Source of the DNA: Leptotrichia sp. oral taxon 221
Lineage (GTDB): Bacteria > Fusobacteriota > Fusobacteriia > Fusobacteriales > Leptotrichiaceae
Assembly (NCBI RefSeq): GCF_018128245.1
Contig: NZ_CP072378.1
Span: 1,426,001 to 1,490,000, forward strand
Direction: 5' to 3'
DNA length: 64,000 bases
Below are positions 9,501-16,595 of this stretch, in pieces. Position numbers and translations under genes: made by a program. Within the stretch, counting starts at the first letter, position 1. The number at the start of each line of letters is the position of its first letter. The notes below the pieces were generated by a model. It was not told where the DNA came from and ran no database searches. It saw only the letters and a list, made by a program, of their open reading frames with translations.

Positions 9501-10083
9501 ACTTTTGGAAATTGTAAATTCTGGAAAACTTGGCGATGTGAAAATGATACAAGTTAATTTTGGAAGTTACAAGGAATATGATATGACAAACAGATTTTTC
9601 AATAGAAATCTTGCAGGAGGAGCGTTGCTTGATATAGGTGTTTATGCAATTTCAATTACAAGATTATTCATGACTTCAAAACCTAATAACGTACTTTCTC
9701 AAGTGAAATATGCACCAACAGGAGTGGACGAACAAGTAGGTATAATTATGATGAATAAAGAACAACAAATGTCAACAATCGCTCTTACACTTCATTCAAA
9801 ACAGCCAAAAAGAGTTGTAATCGCTTGTGAAAAAGCATACATTGAAATCACAGAATATCCAAGAGCTGACAAAGCTAAAATCGTTTATACTGAAACAGGT
9901 GAAGTTCAAGAAATTCTATCAGGAATAACAGCAAATGCACTTCAATATGAACTTCAAAATATGGAAGAATCTGTAAGAACTGGAATTAATAAAATGAAAC
10001 TTGATTATACGGTGGATGTTATGGATATTATGACAAAATTGCGTAAAGAGTGGGGAATGACTTATCCTGAAGAGGAAGTGTAA
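6577..10083 (+). CDS. Gfo/Idh/MocA-family oxidoreductase gene split by an IStron (exons 6577-6597 and 9124-10083)
   Basis: Exon 1 reads MKKDLKW after a good ribosome site and then hits a stop within the inserted element. Exon 2 resumes in frame with AVLGTGIIANEMAQ, the first strand and glycine loop of a Rossmann fold. Joined they give 326 residues, the normal length of this NAD(P)-dependent family. Other family marks are CEKSI (the EKP-like motif) in the first domain and a C-terminal alpha/beta domain with GGALLDIGVY. Substrates are typically sugars, inositols or trans-dihydrodiols; none can be assigned here. The long frame from ATG 9022 begins inside the mobile element and is not the native start. 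Function depends on splicing of the intron. Confidence 0.85.
6598..7240 (+). ncRNA. Group I intron ribozyme core of the IStron
   Basis: The R element GTTCAACGACTAGG (6964-6977) and the S element AATAGTCT (7114-7121) are present. GACTA (6971-6975) and TAGTC (7116-7120) pair as P7. CCCTATTT near 6663-6670 can pair with the exon/left-end AAATGGG with one G-U, a possible internal guide. CTATTTCAG (6665-6673) pairs with CTGAGATAG (6682-6690), a candidate P2 that would compete with it. A GGTGG/CCACC hairpin follows R as P8. This is a self-splicing RNA whose 3' splice site lies at the far end of the element, after tnpB. The 3' boundary of the core is approximate, since downstream helices were not resolved. 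Confidence 0.82.
7288..7899 (+). CDS. tnpA: IS607-family serine recombinase TnpA
   Basis: 203 residues. Residues 1-50 are a MerR-like helix-turn-helix (SIGKFAKSLGVSIQTLRNWD with GYRYYSEDLL), and from about 65 there is a resolvase catalytic domain starting ILYARVSTKNQ, with the nucleophilic Ser in ARVST, and DRIIVLYKDRLIRFGYDLI later. HTH-before-catalytic-domain order is the hallmark of IS607 TnpA. It would excise the element as a circle and insert it at GG dinucleotides without target duplication. AAGGAG precedes the start. It overlaps tnpB by 14 bp, suggesting coupled translation. No disabling change is visible, so it may be active. Confidence 0.95.
   Translation: MLSIGKFAKSLGVSIQTLRNWDKEGKLKPTYVTENGYRYYSEDLLNKFRNIKNVNKIKKKNILYARVSTKNQKDELNRQIDNLKQYAYSKGYSFEIITDIGSGINYKKEGLLKMINLVECGEVDRIIVLYKDRLIRFGYDLIEYICKLNDTKIEIVDNSTISKEQELTEDLIQIITVFANKLYGARRKKTINLIKSVKENADR
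7886..8953 (+). CDS. tnpB: IS607-type TnpB RNA-guided nuclease
   Basis: 355 residues. The RuvC active site appears complete: Asp175 in GIDLGIKHF, Glu263 in VVEYLRVSN, and Asp343/345 in IDRDYNASLNL. A four-cysteine zinc ribbon (CSNCG and CDCCG, residues 316-339) sits before the last motif. TnpB uses an omega RNA made from the element's right end to cut DNA matching the flanking guide; in this element the guide would derive from the oxidoreductase second exon. Cutting of empty sites would favour retention of the element. Length and motifs suggest an intact enzyme, the ancestor type of Cas12. It is translated from within the end of tnpA. Confidence 0.94.
   Translation: MLIGKKIRIKTTPELEILFRKCAGVARFSYNLMISLNNSSQKFIKESDVRKYVTQLKKQDNYSWLKEVSANIPKQAIKNCGKAYSDYFKKLRGKPKFKKKFKNDRFYVNYESLKKTNLGFKAEKLGEIRTSEPLPEAKQYYNPYIVYDNKYWYLTFSIETECIKEQLNDFTLGIDLGIKHFVVTSQNEIIPNINKTLTMKKLYKKIKRYQRKLTKCLKNSFNRIKVLKQLRRLFRRQKNIRNNHIHQATSHLVKTKPSKIVVEYLRVSNILKNKRLSKAISESGFYEFRRQLEYKCKLRNIKFMLADTFFPSSKKCSNCGNIKKDLTLKDRTYKCDCCGLEIDRDYNASLNLSKL
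8940..9123 (+). ncRNA. Probable omega (guide) RNA scaffold / IStron right end
   Basis: This is the non-coding right end after tnpB, ending at the 3' splice site. It can form hairpins, for example CTTGTC with GGCAAG around a short loop. By family analogy the TnpB scaffold RNA spans the last part of tnpB and this stretch, and reads straight into the host exon (GCAGTTTTAGG) as guide. Splicing and guide production would compete for this same 3' end. Boundaries are inferred. Confidence 0.55.
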
Positions 10084-10103
10084 ACTTTTTTGTATAAATA
10101 ACT

Positions 10104-10243
10104 GAGAGTGTCCAGAATTTGTGTAAACTATAGTAAAACTGCTTTAAAATTAGACTCAAAAACTATAACTATTTTATTCAACTCTTAAATTTAAATAATT
10201 TTAAATAGTTTAATTTTAGTTACACAAAAATTTTTACACTCTC
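10104..10243. mobile_element. 140-bp MITE-like inverted-repeat element
   Basis: The ends are inverted repeats: GAGAGTGT (10104-10111) with ACACTCTC (10236-10243), and TGTGTAA with TTACACA further in. The TGTGTAAAC-type terminal sequence recalls IS256-family ends. There is no coding capacity. Outside it, TTTTTGTATAAA and TTTATACAAAAA add a second inverted repeat, so the whole can fold as a long stem starting just after the oxidoreductase stop and may act as a terminator. No target duplication was seen. The internal 35-base motif is repeated inverted at 6385-6419. The rest of 10084-10405 holds only a weak hairpin at 10337-10370. Confidence 0.55.
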
Positions 10244-10336
10244 TTTATACAAAAATTTTGCATTTTCTCAAATTTTTTTGTGCTTTTTTATACTACTCAA
10301 AAAAAGTCTCATATTTTTACACTTTCTTATCCTACT

Positions 10337-10370
10337 AAAAAAAGAAACTAATCTAAAAAATTTCTTTTTT
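10337..10370 (-). terminator. Weak candidate terminator after crr
   Basis: A-rich AAAAAAGAAA pairs with TTTCTTTTTT, 36 bp downstream of the EIIA stop on the minus strand. The stem is nearly all A-T, so support is modest. Confidence 0.35.
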
Positions 10371-10405
10371 AAACTAGTTCCTTTCAATTTTAAACTAAAC
10401 AAAAC

Positions 10406-10927
10406 TTATTTTTTGATATTTAATACAACAGTTTCTCCAGCTACAGCTGTTCCTTCTTCTACTCCATTTAAGTCAGAATATTCTTCGAAGTTAGAAATAA
10501 TTACTGGTGTAATTATTGATTTAGCGTTAGCTTTTAAGAAATCATAATCGTATTTGATTAATGGATCTCCAGCTTTAACTACTGTTCCTTCTTCTGCTAA
10601 TCTTTCAAAACCTTTTCCTTCTAATTGTACTGTGTCCATTCCAAAGTGAACAAAAATTTCAATTCCTTCAGGTGTTACAATACTAAAAGCGTGATTTGTT
10701 TCGAAAACTTTTTCTAATCTTCCAGAAGCAGGTGATAACATAGTTCCTGATGCGTTTGGTTCGATAGCAACACCGTCTCCAATCATTTTTTGAGCAAATA
10801 CATCATCAGGTACTTTAGATAATGGTAATAATTTACCAGAAATTGGTGCTAAAATTTTCCCATTAAATTCTTGAGCTTTTCCTTCTTCTTTTTTATTTCC
10901 GCCTTTTAAAAAATCAAATAATCCCAT
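10406..10927 (-). CDS. crr: PTS glucose-type EIIA component
   Basis: 173 residues from ATG 10927, which has GGAGG 9 bases upstream; an ATG 27 bp earlier lacks one. It is a soluble phosphocarrier that passes phosphate from HPr to an EIIB of the glucose/N-acetylglucosamine family. His79 (NHAFSIVTPEG) and His94 (IFVHFGMDTV) correspond to the two conserved active-site histidines, the second being phosphorylated. The N-terminus MGLFDFLKGG resembles the Crr amphipathic leader. It is a stand-alone gene with its own promoter (10978-11006). Whether it also regulates other uptake systems cannot be told. Confidence 0.95.
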   Translation of the reverse strand: MGLFDFLKGGNKKEEGKAQEFNGKILAPISGKLLPLSKVPDDVFAQKMIGDGVAIEPNASGTMLSPASGRLEKVFETNHAFSIVTPEGIEIFVHFGMDTVQLEGKGFERLAEEGTVVKAGDPLIKYDYDFLKANAKSIITPVIISNFEEYSDLNGVEEGTAVAGETVVLNIKK

Positions 10928-10977
10928 TTTACATTCCTCCATTATATTAATCATTGTTTTAGTTTAATGTCTAATAA

Positions 10978-11006
10978 ATATTAACACATATAACATAATT
11001 AGTCAA
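10978..11006 (-). promoter_or_regulatory. crr promoter
   Basis: On the minus strand TTGACT, 17 bp, TAATAT, about 50 bp before the EIIA start. It is the best-matched promoter in this interval. Confidence 0.6.
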
Positions 11007-11112
11007 TTTTTTATTTAAAATTTTTTTATTTTCTTTAATTTTTTTTATTTTAAAGATTTACATTTAATAAATTTCAAATATTTTTCTACTTTATTTGTTC
11101 CCGATATTTTTT

Positions 11113-12018
11113 CTAATAAACCTCTTTCTCTATCCCTTCATCATCCCAATATTCCTCACTTTCCCAGTATTCTCTTTCTTCCCTATCTTCAAATTCTGAC
11201 TCATCAGATTCTGCTCTTTCTCGTTCATTTTCTTCTTCATCTAGTTTTTCTAGCTCTTTTTTTGACAAAACATTGGGATAATGATTTCCTGTTGTATTAT
11301 TGATAAATTTCTTTTCCGCTCTATCTTCCATATTACGACGCAAAGGAAGATATTTATTCATTTCCAGCCACTTAGCTTCTTCCTTCATAGCTTCAAACTT
11401 TTTATCATCTTGAATACTTCTTGCAGATTTTGGATTTGTATATTTAGTTGTCATACTTTCAACAAGATTTCCATTGTAATCTATTGTACAATAAAGATTT
11501 CCGTTCATTATATATGCATCGTAACTTTTATTTATTGTTCGGTGAGTTTTTTTACTTTTTACTTCAGCATTTTCAAAGACATAAAATTTTTTCCCGTTAG
11601 AAAGAGTGTACTTTTTTATTCTATCTGCTTTTATATAAATAAATTTATCTGAATATATAGCATTTTTTGCAAAGGAATATTTTGAGTCTAAAATAAAATA
11701 TATTTTTGCTCTAATTTCACCAGGATTACCAAAATTGTTAATTTTTTCTGCTATTTTAGTAAAACTTTTAAAATATTGTTCAAAAAATAAAAAATCATCT
11801 TCAATTTTTTTATTACTTTTTTCAGATTCTTCTTCTCTTTTCAACTGTTCCTTTTCCATTTCTATTTTTCTCTTTCTAGTTTCTTGAATCAAATAATTTC
11901 TTTTATAATTTTTATAAACAAAATTTAAAAAAAATATTAAAATAATGACTCCTATCATCAAAAAAAGAAAAATTATTTTTGATTTAATCTGAAAATTTTC
12001 TTTTAAAAATTTTTTCAT
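11113..12018 (-). CDS. Membrane-anchored protein with acidic C-terminus, unknown
   Basis: 301 residues. There is a short basic N-terminus, one strong transmembrane segment (about 15-36), a charged helical stretch (40-65), a middle beta-rich part that includes NGNLYCTIDYNGNLVES, and a tail (about 255-301) made mostly of Glu, Asp, Arg and Tyr. No family was recognised. The start lies 18 bp after the res stop, with GAGGAA upstream of the ATG, so it is probably co-transcribed with the type III restriction gene. Position alone makes it a possible defence accessory, but it could equally be an unrelated envelope protein. Confidence 0.65.
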   Translation of the reverse strand: MKKFLKENFQIKSKIIFLFLMIGVIILIFFLNFVYKNYKRNYLIQETRKRKIEMEKEQLKREEESEKSNKKIEDDFLFFEQYFKSFTKIAEKINNFGNPGEIRAKIYFILDSKYSFAKNAIYSDKFIYIKADRIKKYTLSNGKKFYVFENAEVKSKKTHRTINKSYDAYIMNGNLYCTIDYNGNLVESMTTKYTNPKSARSIQDDKKFEAMKEEAKWLEMNKYLPLRRNMEDRAEKKFINNTTGNHYPNVLSKKELEKLDEEENERERAESDESEFEDREEREYWESEEYWDDEGIEKEVY

Positions 12019-12036
12019 TTTAGATCATTCCTCACA

Positions 12037-15000
12037 TTATTGTACTATTTCAAATTTTCTTTTAAAATCATCATAACTTTTAACCCAGTTAAACTTAATA
12101 TTTTTTGAAACAGCTTCAAAATGAAGTTTTCCACATTTTATCTTGCTTTTTTCAACAGAAGTCAAATCTTTTTCTTCCTTATCTGCCTTCGTTTCAACAA
12201 TAAAATATATTCCAACATTGTTTTCACTGTTTTCTGAAGAATTTTTATAGATGATTGCCCAGTCTGGAGAATAGTTTCCATATGGAGTATCTATTACAAA
12301 GCCACCTTTTTTTAGTTTTGTAAACATAAGTACATTTTCATCATTTTCCAGTTTTTCTGCAAATTCCTTTTCTCCATCACTATCAAGTTTATAATAATCA
12401 TTTAAACTTCTACTACCTTTTTTAGCTTGAAATAATCTTCTTTTATTTTCAAAATCTTCTTCATTTATTTTATTATCCACTTCAAAGATTTTCTCTGTAT
12501 CTGTCACATATCCATCTATCACTTCGTATTCAAAAACTTTTTCAGCTTTCATTTCATTTAAGTTTTCAAGCAATATTTCAGTAACATTCTCCAATACATC
12601 TTGAATATTCAATGCTTTCCTTTTTTCTTTTTCAAGTCCACTTATTATTTTTAATATCGCTAATCTTGGAAGCATTGTGTGATACATTATGTAATTTGCT
12701 ATTTCAAAATCACTTTTTGTAGCCACTTCAATTTTAGAAAATTCAATTTCTTTATTACCGTATTTCTCAGTATTAAATTTACCTGTATCATCGTAGTTTC
12801 CTTTTGCTTCCGTCAATTCTACAACTTGCTTCAAATCAAAATTACTTATATAACTATTTATTTTTTCTATACTACTTTTTATATACTTTTCATTATCAAT
12901 TTTACATTTATAAATTGCCTTTTTACTAAGATTTGTTCCTAATTCCTCAAAAAGATTTTGGAATTCCTTTTCAGAAACAAAACTTCTTTGCTTATTAATA
13001 ATCGGCTCATTATCTCCATTTGCTATTTCAATACGGTTTGTACCTTTTTCCACCATATATTTCACAAAATTTTCAGCAATTTGTATTGAATGTTCCTGTA
13101 AAGTTTCATTTGAAAATTGTATTTCTTTTATTTCCTCTTCCCCATTTTTCAAAAGCACATTGTTAGAATCCATCACTTTTTTTTCAATCAATTCTTTCTT
13201 AAATTCATCTACCAGTTCCGAAGTAATCTTAATTTTAGGAATACCTGCTTTTTCAAGAGTTACAAGTAAAAGATCCGATGTAACTTCATTTTTATTCATA
13301 TTCTTATTAAAATCTTCTTGAAGCATTCTTGAAAAATTTTCATAACTATCATTTGCAATAACAGTAAGTTCATTTACATTCCTATCAAGACATCTATTTC
13401 CAGTCACATCTACAGGAAGTCTAAGGCCCCTACCAATTTCTTGTTTTTTAGCAATCTCACTGCTTCCATTTTTCAATGTACACAAAGTAAACACATTTGG
13501 ATTATCCCAACCTTCTCTAAGAGCAGAATGTGAAAAAATAAAAGCTAATGGCTCATTAAAAGAAATCAATTCATCTTTTTTCTCTAGAATAAGTTCTATT
13601 CCTCTATCAATATCCTCTTGTGATTTTGCCTTTGGTTCATCTTCATTTTTATATTCCACCTCAACTTCATTTTTCTTCTTATCTAATGCAAAATATCCTT
13701 CTCGAACCAAATTAGCATCCTTATAACTAGGAAAATAATTTTTGTACTCCTCTATTTTCTTCTCATTTTTTTCTATAAAATTTGAATACTCCTCATCAAA
13801 TATTTCCAGATACTCTCCTTTCCCCTCAGAAGCTTCACTATCCCTAACTTTCTTAACTTCATCAATAAAAAATAATGTTAAAGTCTTTATTTTCTTGCCT
13901 TCTTCCAAAATCTCAAATTGCTTTTGAAAATGATTTTCTATAGCAAGACGAATCTGAATACGAATAATATCTTTACTCTCTAACTTCTTATTGCTCTCTC
14001 CTAATGCTAATTCAAAATCTCCGTAATTAGTAGCAATTTTCAATGACTTCTCTTTATGAGGTTGTTCTGCAATAAACATATCTTTATACTGTGGCAATCC
14101 TCCTGATAATTCATACAAAGAAACACCATTTTCTACATTAAAACTCTTAAATCTAATACTTTCTCCTTGAACTTGAGAAAACATCTCTATTCGTGCCTTA
14201 CAATCTTTCGTAAAATAAGTATACCTAATATACGGAAAATCTTTAGAAATAACACTATTTATGGTTTTTACACGAATCTTTTTTACCAAATTCTTTTTAT
14301 ACGCCTCATAAGAATCCAGTTTATACACCTGATTATACAAATTTTTATGTGTAGCCGAATAACGAAGTGTAAATAACGGCTCCAACTCTTCTATCGCCTT
14401 TAATGATTGTGATTTTTTCTTTTTAGTCCCTTCTATTTTCTGTGGTTCATCAATAAACACGATCGGTCTTACAAATTTTATGTCTCTCCATAAATTTTTA
14501 GCATATTCATCATCCTTACGAATTTTATTCGAATCCTTATTAAACGCCTGAATATTCATAACACAAATACTCAAATTATTCTCTTCCACAAAATTATTTA
14601 CTTTTCCTAAATTATTACTGTCATAAATAAAACTATATTTAGACAAATCCACATTATATAGTCTTTTAAAATGATCTCTTAATTGTTCAATAGATTTTTC
14701 CACTCCTTTACGAATCGCCACAGACGGAACTACAATCATAAATTTCTTAAATCCATACTCCTTATGCAACTCCAATATCGTACGTAAATAAACATAAGTT
14801 TTCCCAGTCCCCGTTTCCATCTCAACTGTAAAATCTTTTTCATGTTTCTTATAAGTCTCTTCGTTAGTAAAAAGTCCATTTTTCAACTGAACTTTCTTCA
14901 AATTCTGAAAAAGTTTATTCCCTCTAACAATATCAATATTTCTCACAGGATCTTTTTCAGTAAGCCTTGTTTTTCTTATCCTCTCAGCATAAATGCTATC

Positions 15001-15102
15001 CAACGATTTTGGCAATCCTCTAAATAACTCTACAACAGAATCTACCGCCTTTTTCTGATATTCCAAATTATCATCAAATTGGAATATTATTTTATTTGAC
15101 AT
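12037..15102 (-). CDS. res: Type III restriction enzyme, Res subunit
   Basis: 1,021 residues. It is an ATP-driven DNA translocase plus endonuclease that works with Mod to cut foreign DNA at pairs of unmethylated sites. Walker A is ETGTGKT (residues 96-102), the DEAD-like box is DEPQ (218-221), motif VI reads QEIGRGLRLPV, and the C-terminus has a PD-(D/E)xK nuclease: Asp947 (SPDWAI) with Glu970-Thr-Lys972. Nothing is broken. A ribosome site AGGAGG precedes the ATG. Unlike the usual mod-res layout, res is separated from mod by four other genes and a hairpin terminator at 15127-15167. Confidence 0.93.
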   Translation of the reverse strand: MSNKIIFQFDDNLEYQKKAVDSVVELFRGLPKSLDSIYAERIRKTRLTEKDPVRNIDIVRGNKLFQNLKKVQLKNGLFTNEETYKKHEKDFTVEMETGTGKTYVYLRTILELHKEYGFKKFMIVVPSVAIRKGVEKSIEQLRDHFKRLYNVDLSKYSFIYDSNNLGKVNNFVEENNLSICVMNIQAFNKDSNKIRKDDEYAKNLWRDIKFVRPIVFIDEPQKIEGTKKKKSQSLKAIEELEPLFTLRYSATHKNLYNQVYKLDSYEAYKKNLVKKIRVKTINSVISKDFPYIRYTYFTKDCKARIEMFSQVQGESIRFKSFNVENGVSLYELSGGLPQYKDMFIAEQPHKEKSLKIATNYGDFELALGESNKKLESKDIIRIQIRLAIENHFQKQFEILEEGKKIKTLTLFFIDEVKKVRDSEASEGKGEYLEIFDEEYSNFIEKNEKKIEEYKNYFPSYKDANLVREGYFALDKKKNEVEVEYKNEDEPKAKSQEDIDRGIELILEKKDELISFNEPLAFIFSHSALREGWDNPNVFTLCTLKNGSSEIAKKQEIGRGLRLPVDVTGNRCLDRNVNELTVIANDSYENFSRMLQEDFNKNMNKNEVTSDLLLVTLEKAGIPKIKITSELVDEFKKELIEKKVMDSNNVLLKNGEEEIKEIQFSNETLQEHSIQIAENFVKYMVEKGTNRIEIANGDNEPIINKQRSFVSEKEFQNLFEELGTNLSKKAIYKCKIDNEKYIKSSIEKINSYISNFDLKQVVELTEAKGNYDDTGKFNTEKYGNKEIEFSKIEVATKSDFEIANYIMYHTMLPRLAILKIISGLEKEKRKALNIQDVLENVTEILLENLNEMKAEKVFEYEVIDGYVTDTEKIFEVDNKINEEDFENKRRLFQAKKGSRSLNDYYKLDSDGEKEFAEKLENDENVLMFTKLKKGGFVIDTPYGNYSPDWAIIYKNSSENSENNVGIYFIVETKADKEEKDLTSVEKSKIKCGKLHFEAVSKNIKFNWVKSYDDFKRKFEIVQ

Positions 15103-15126
15103 TTTTTCCTCCTTTTTTTTAACAAT

Positions 15127-15167
15127 AAAAAAGCCTCGATTATCATTTTTGATAAAAGAGACTTTTT
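15127..15167 (-). terminator. Strong hairpin between GNAT gene and res
   Basis: AAAAAAG.CTC..TTATCA pairs with TGATAA..GAG.CTTTTT around a tiny loop, with A/T tails on both sides. It is a bidirectional intrinsic terminator only about 24 bp upstream of the res start. It either ends the GNAT cassette or acts as an attenuator that limits res expression. Confidence 0.75.
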
Positions 15168-15180
15168 AAAATTTATTTTT

Positions 15181-15714
15181 TTAATTTTCACTATAATACT
15201 TTTTTACTAATTTCATCGCAGCTTCATCATCTATATACATCTCAATATATGATAATTGTTTTGCTCCCAATGTTTTTTTATAATGTTCTATCAAGTTAGT
15301 TTTTGCTAAAAATGAAACATAGCCATCATAACCTTTTTCAAAACTTATCCTTGCTATCTCAGCAAATAAATGTCCACCAACTCCTAGATATTCTTTACTT
15401 TTTAAAATATTTTTAGGGTTATGACGATTATTAAACGGAGCAATTTCAACTAACACAACTTCTAATAATTGTCTTTCCTTATTCTCATAATATTCGACTA
15501 TTCCTTGTAATCTTTTATCATTTTCAGCAAATAATCCTAAAATTTTATTTTCTTTTTTACTTTCCTCTATCCAATTGAATTCCCAATTTTCAAAATTATA
15601 ATCCTGTATACTAATTTCTTTTACTTTTGTTTTTACAATTTTATTATCTTTTGTTCTAATCAGACACTGAGTTAATAAATCTATATCTATTTTTACTAAT
15701 TTTTTATTCCTCAA
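15181..15714 (-). CDS. GNAT-like acetyltransferase in small cassette
   Basis: 177 residues. A GNAT signature is visible in the second half: a beta strand LLEVVLVEIAPFN, then YLGVGGHLFAEIARISFEKG, fitting the Q/RxxGxG/A acetyl-CoA loop and helix, then GYVSFLAKTNLIEHYKKTLGAKQL. The N-terminal 60 residues are not recognised. The substrate is unknown. It starts 16 bp after the 68-residue gene and is followed by a strong hairpin. Some GNAT proteins paired with small partners act as toxins on aminoacyl-tRNA; this could be such a case but shows no distinguishing motif. Confidence 0.7.
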   Translation of the reverse strand: MRNKKLVKIDIDLLTQCLIRTKDNKIVKTKVKEISIQDYNFENWEFNWIEESKKENKILGLFAENDKRLQGIVEYYENKERQLLEVVLVEIAPFNNRHNPKNILKSKEYLGVGGHLFAEIARISFEKGYDGYVSFLAKTNLIEHYKKTLGAKQLSYIEMYIDDEAAMKLVKKYYSEN

Positions 15715-15730
15715 TTTATCCCACCCATTT

Positions 15731-15937
15731 TTATTTTATTCTAAACATTTCCAATTCTTTCTCTGTCAAACCATTTTCAATATGATTTTTTTTTATATAT
15801 TCATTGGCTTTTCGAATATCATAATAAGCCTCTGTTTCTCTAGGTAATACATAAAAACCAATATCGTCAAAATCTTTTATACTTTCAAAATTCATTTTTT
15901 CAAAAATTTTTTCAGCTTTAGCTCTATTACTGAACAT
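15731..15937 (-). CDS. 68-residue protein of unknown function
   Basis: The ATG at 15937 is chosen because GGGGAG lies about 10 bases upstream; an in-frame ATG at 15973 has no ribosome site. The protein is charged and helical: MFSNRAKAEKIFEKMNF, then FDDIGFYVLPRETEAYYDIRKANEY and a basic/acidic tail. No family was recognised. It lies between an antitoxin-like gene and a GNAT gene in what looks like one transcript. It could be an antitoxin partner for the GNAT or simply an accessory. Confidence 0.6.
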   Translation of the reverse strand: MFSNRAKAEKIFEKMNFESIKDFDDIGFYVLPRETEAYYDIRKANEYIKKNHIENGLTEKELEMFRIK

Positions 15938-16056
15938 TTTTACCACTCTCCCCTTTTTTAACTTTATTTTCATTTTTATAATATCATATATATTTTAGAG
16001 TGTCAATTAGATTTCTAACATATAATCTGAAGATTAAAGCAATAAAAGGATTTTCT

Positions 16057-16218
16057 TTATTCTTCTATCAAATCATGTTCTACTAATTTTACTTTTCCTG
16101 ATTCAATATCTGTAATAATTTTTTCTAAATATTTCATGTTACTTTCAGAATAAAATAGTTCTTCTACTTCTTTTTCTGTATTTTTATCAATGTTAGAATT
16201 AGTTATTTTTTGTGTCAT
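16057..16218 (-). CDS. Antitoxin-like small protein (53 residues)
   Basis: The frame reads MTQKITNSNIDKNTEKEVEE, then LFYSESNMKYLEKIITDIES, then GKVKLVEHDLIEE. The end (NMKYLEKIITDIESGKVKLVEHDLIE) closely resembles the C-terminal toxin-binding tail of RelB/YefM-type antitoxins, where a helix is followed by a GKVxxHDLIE strand. There is no obvious DNA-binding part. AAGGTGA precedes the ATG and a TTGACA promoter lies 25-50 bp upstream. No RelE-like toxin is next to it; the next two genes encode a 68-residue unknown and a GNAT. It is too short for automatic ORF calling. Confidence 0.68.
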   Translation of the reverse strand: MTQKITNSNIDKNTEKEVEELFYSESNMKYLEKIITDIESGKVKLVEHDLIEE

Positions 16219-16241
16219 GTTAATCACCTTCCTTAGTTGTA

Positions 16242-16270
16242 AGTGTATTTTGTAGTTTTAATTTTGTCAA
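16242..16270 (-). promoter_or_regulatory. Promoter of the antitoxin-like cassette
   Basis: Minus-strand TTGACA (16265-16270), 17 bp, TACACT (16242-16247), 24 bp before the ATG. This gives the three-gene cassette its own transcription start inside the defence island. Confidence 0.62.
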
Positions 16271-16335
16271 TTGCTTTCTTTACAAAAAATATACAATATA
16301 CATACATTTGTTATAATAATTTAAAGTTGTCTTTT

Positions 16336-16461
16336 CTATTTAATACACACATATACAATGATATTAATAATACAAAGTATCACTAATATTGAATAAAGCA
16401 AGTATTTATTTTCATCAAAAAAACTTGTATCTCCACCTGTTTTTTCTATATTTTCTGCCAT
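16336..16461 (-). CDS. Possible 41-residue single-span membrane peptide
   Basis: ATG at 16461 opens MAENIEKTGGDTSFFDENKY followed by a hydrophobic span LLYSILVILCIINIIVYVC and a stop. The ribosome site is poor, so this is tentative. The span could be a small membrane effector next to the abortive-infection gene. The rest of 16219-16595 holds the cassette promoter and nothing else recognised. Confidence 0.3.
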   Translation of the reverse strand: MAENIEKTGGDTSFFDENKYLLYSILVILCIINIIVYVCIK

Positions 16462-16595
16462 TCCAATTTTAGAAAATTCAAAATAAATCCCATAATTAAA
16501 TTTGCAATCATTCTTAAATTCTCTTTCTTTATAATGGTTTTATGTCTCTTTTTATTTAGTTGTCATTGTCCTTTTTTATAAAATGATTACTATTT

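Noticed and set aside
10278-10547. Plus-strand 89-residue frame overlapping crr
   Set aside because: It is antisense to the EIIA gene and composed of low-complexity Phe/Leu at its start.
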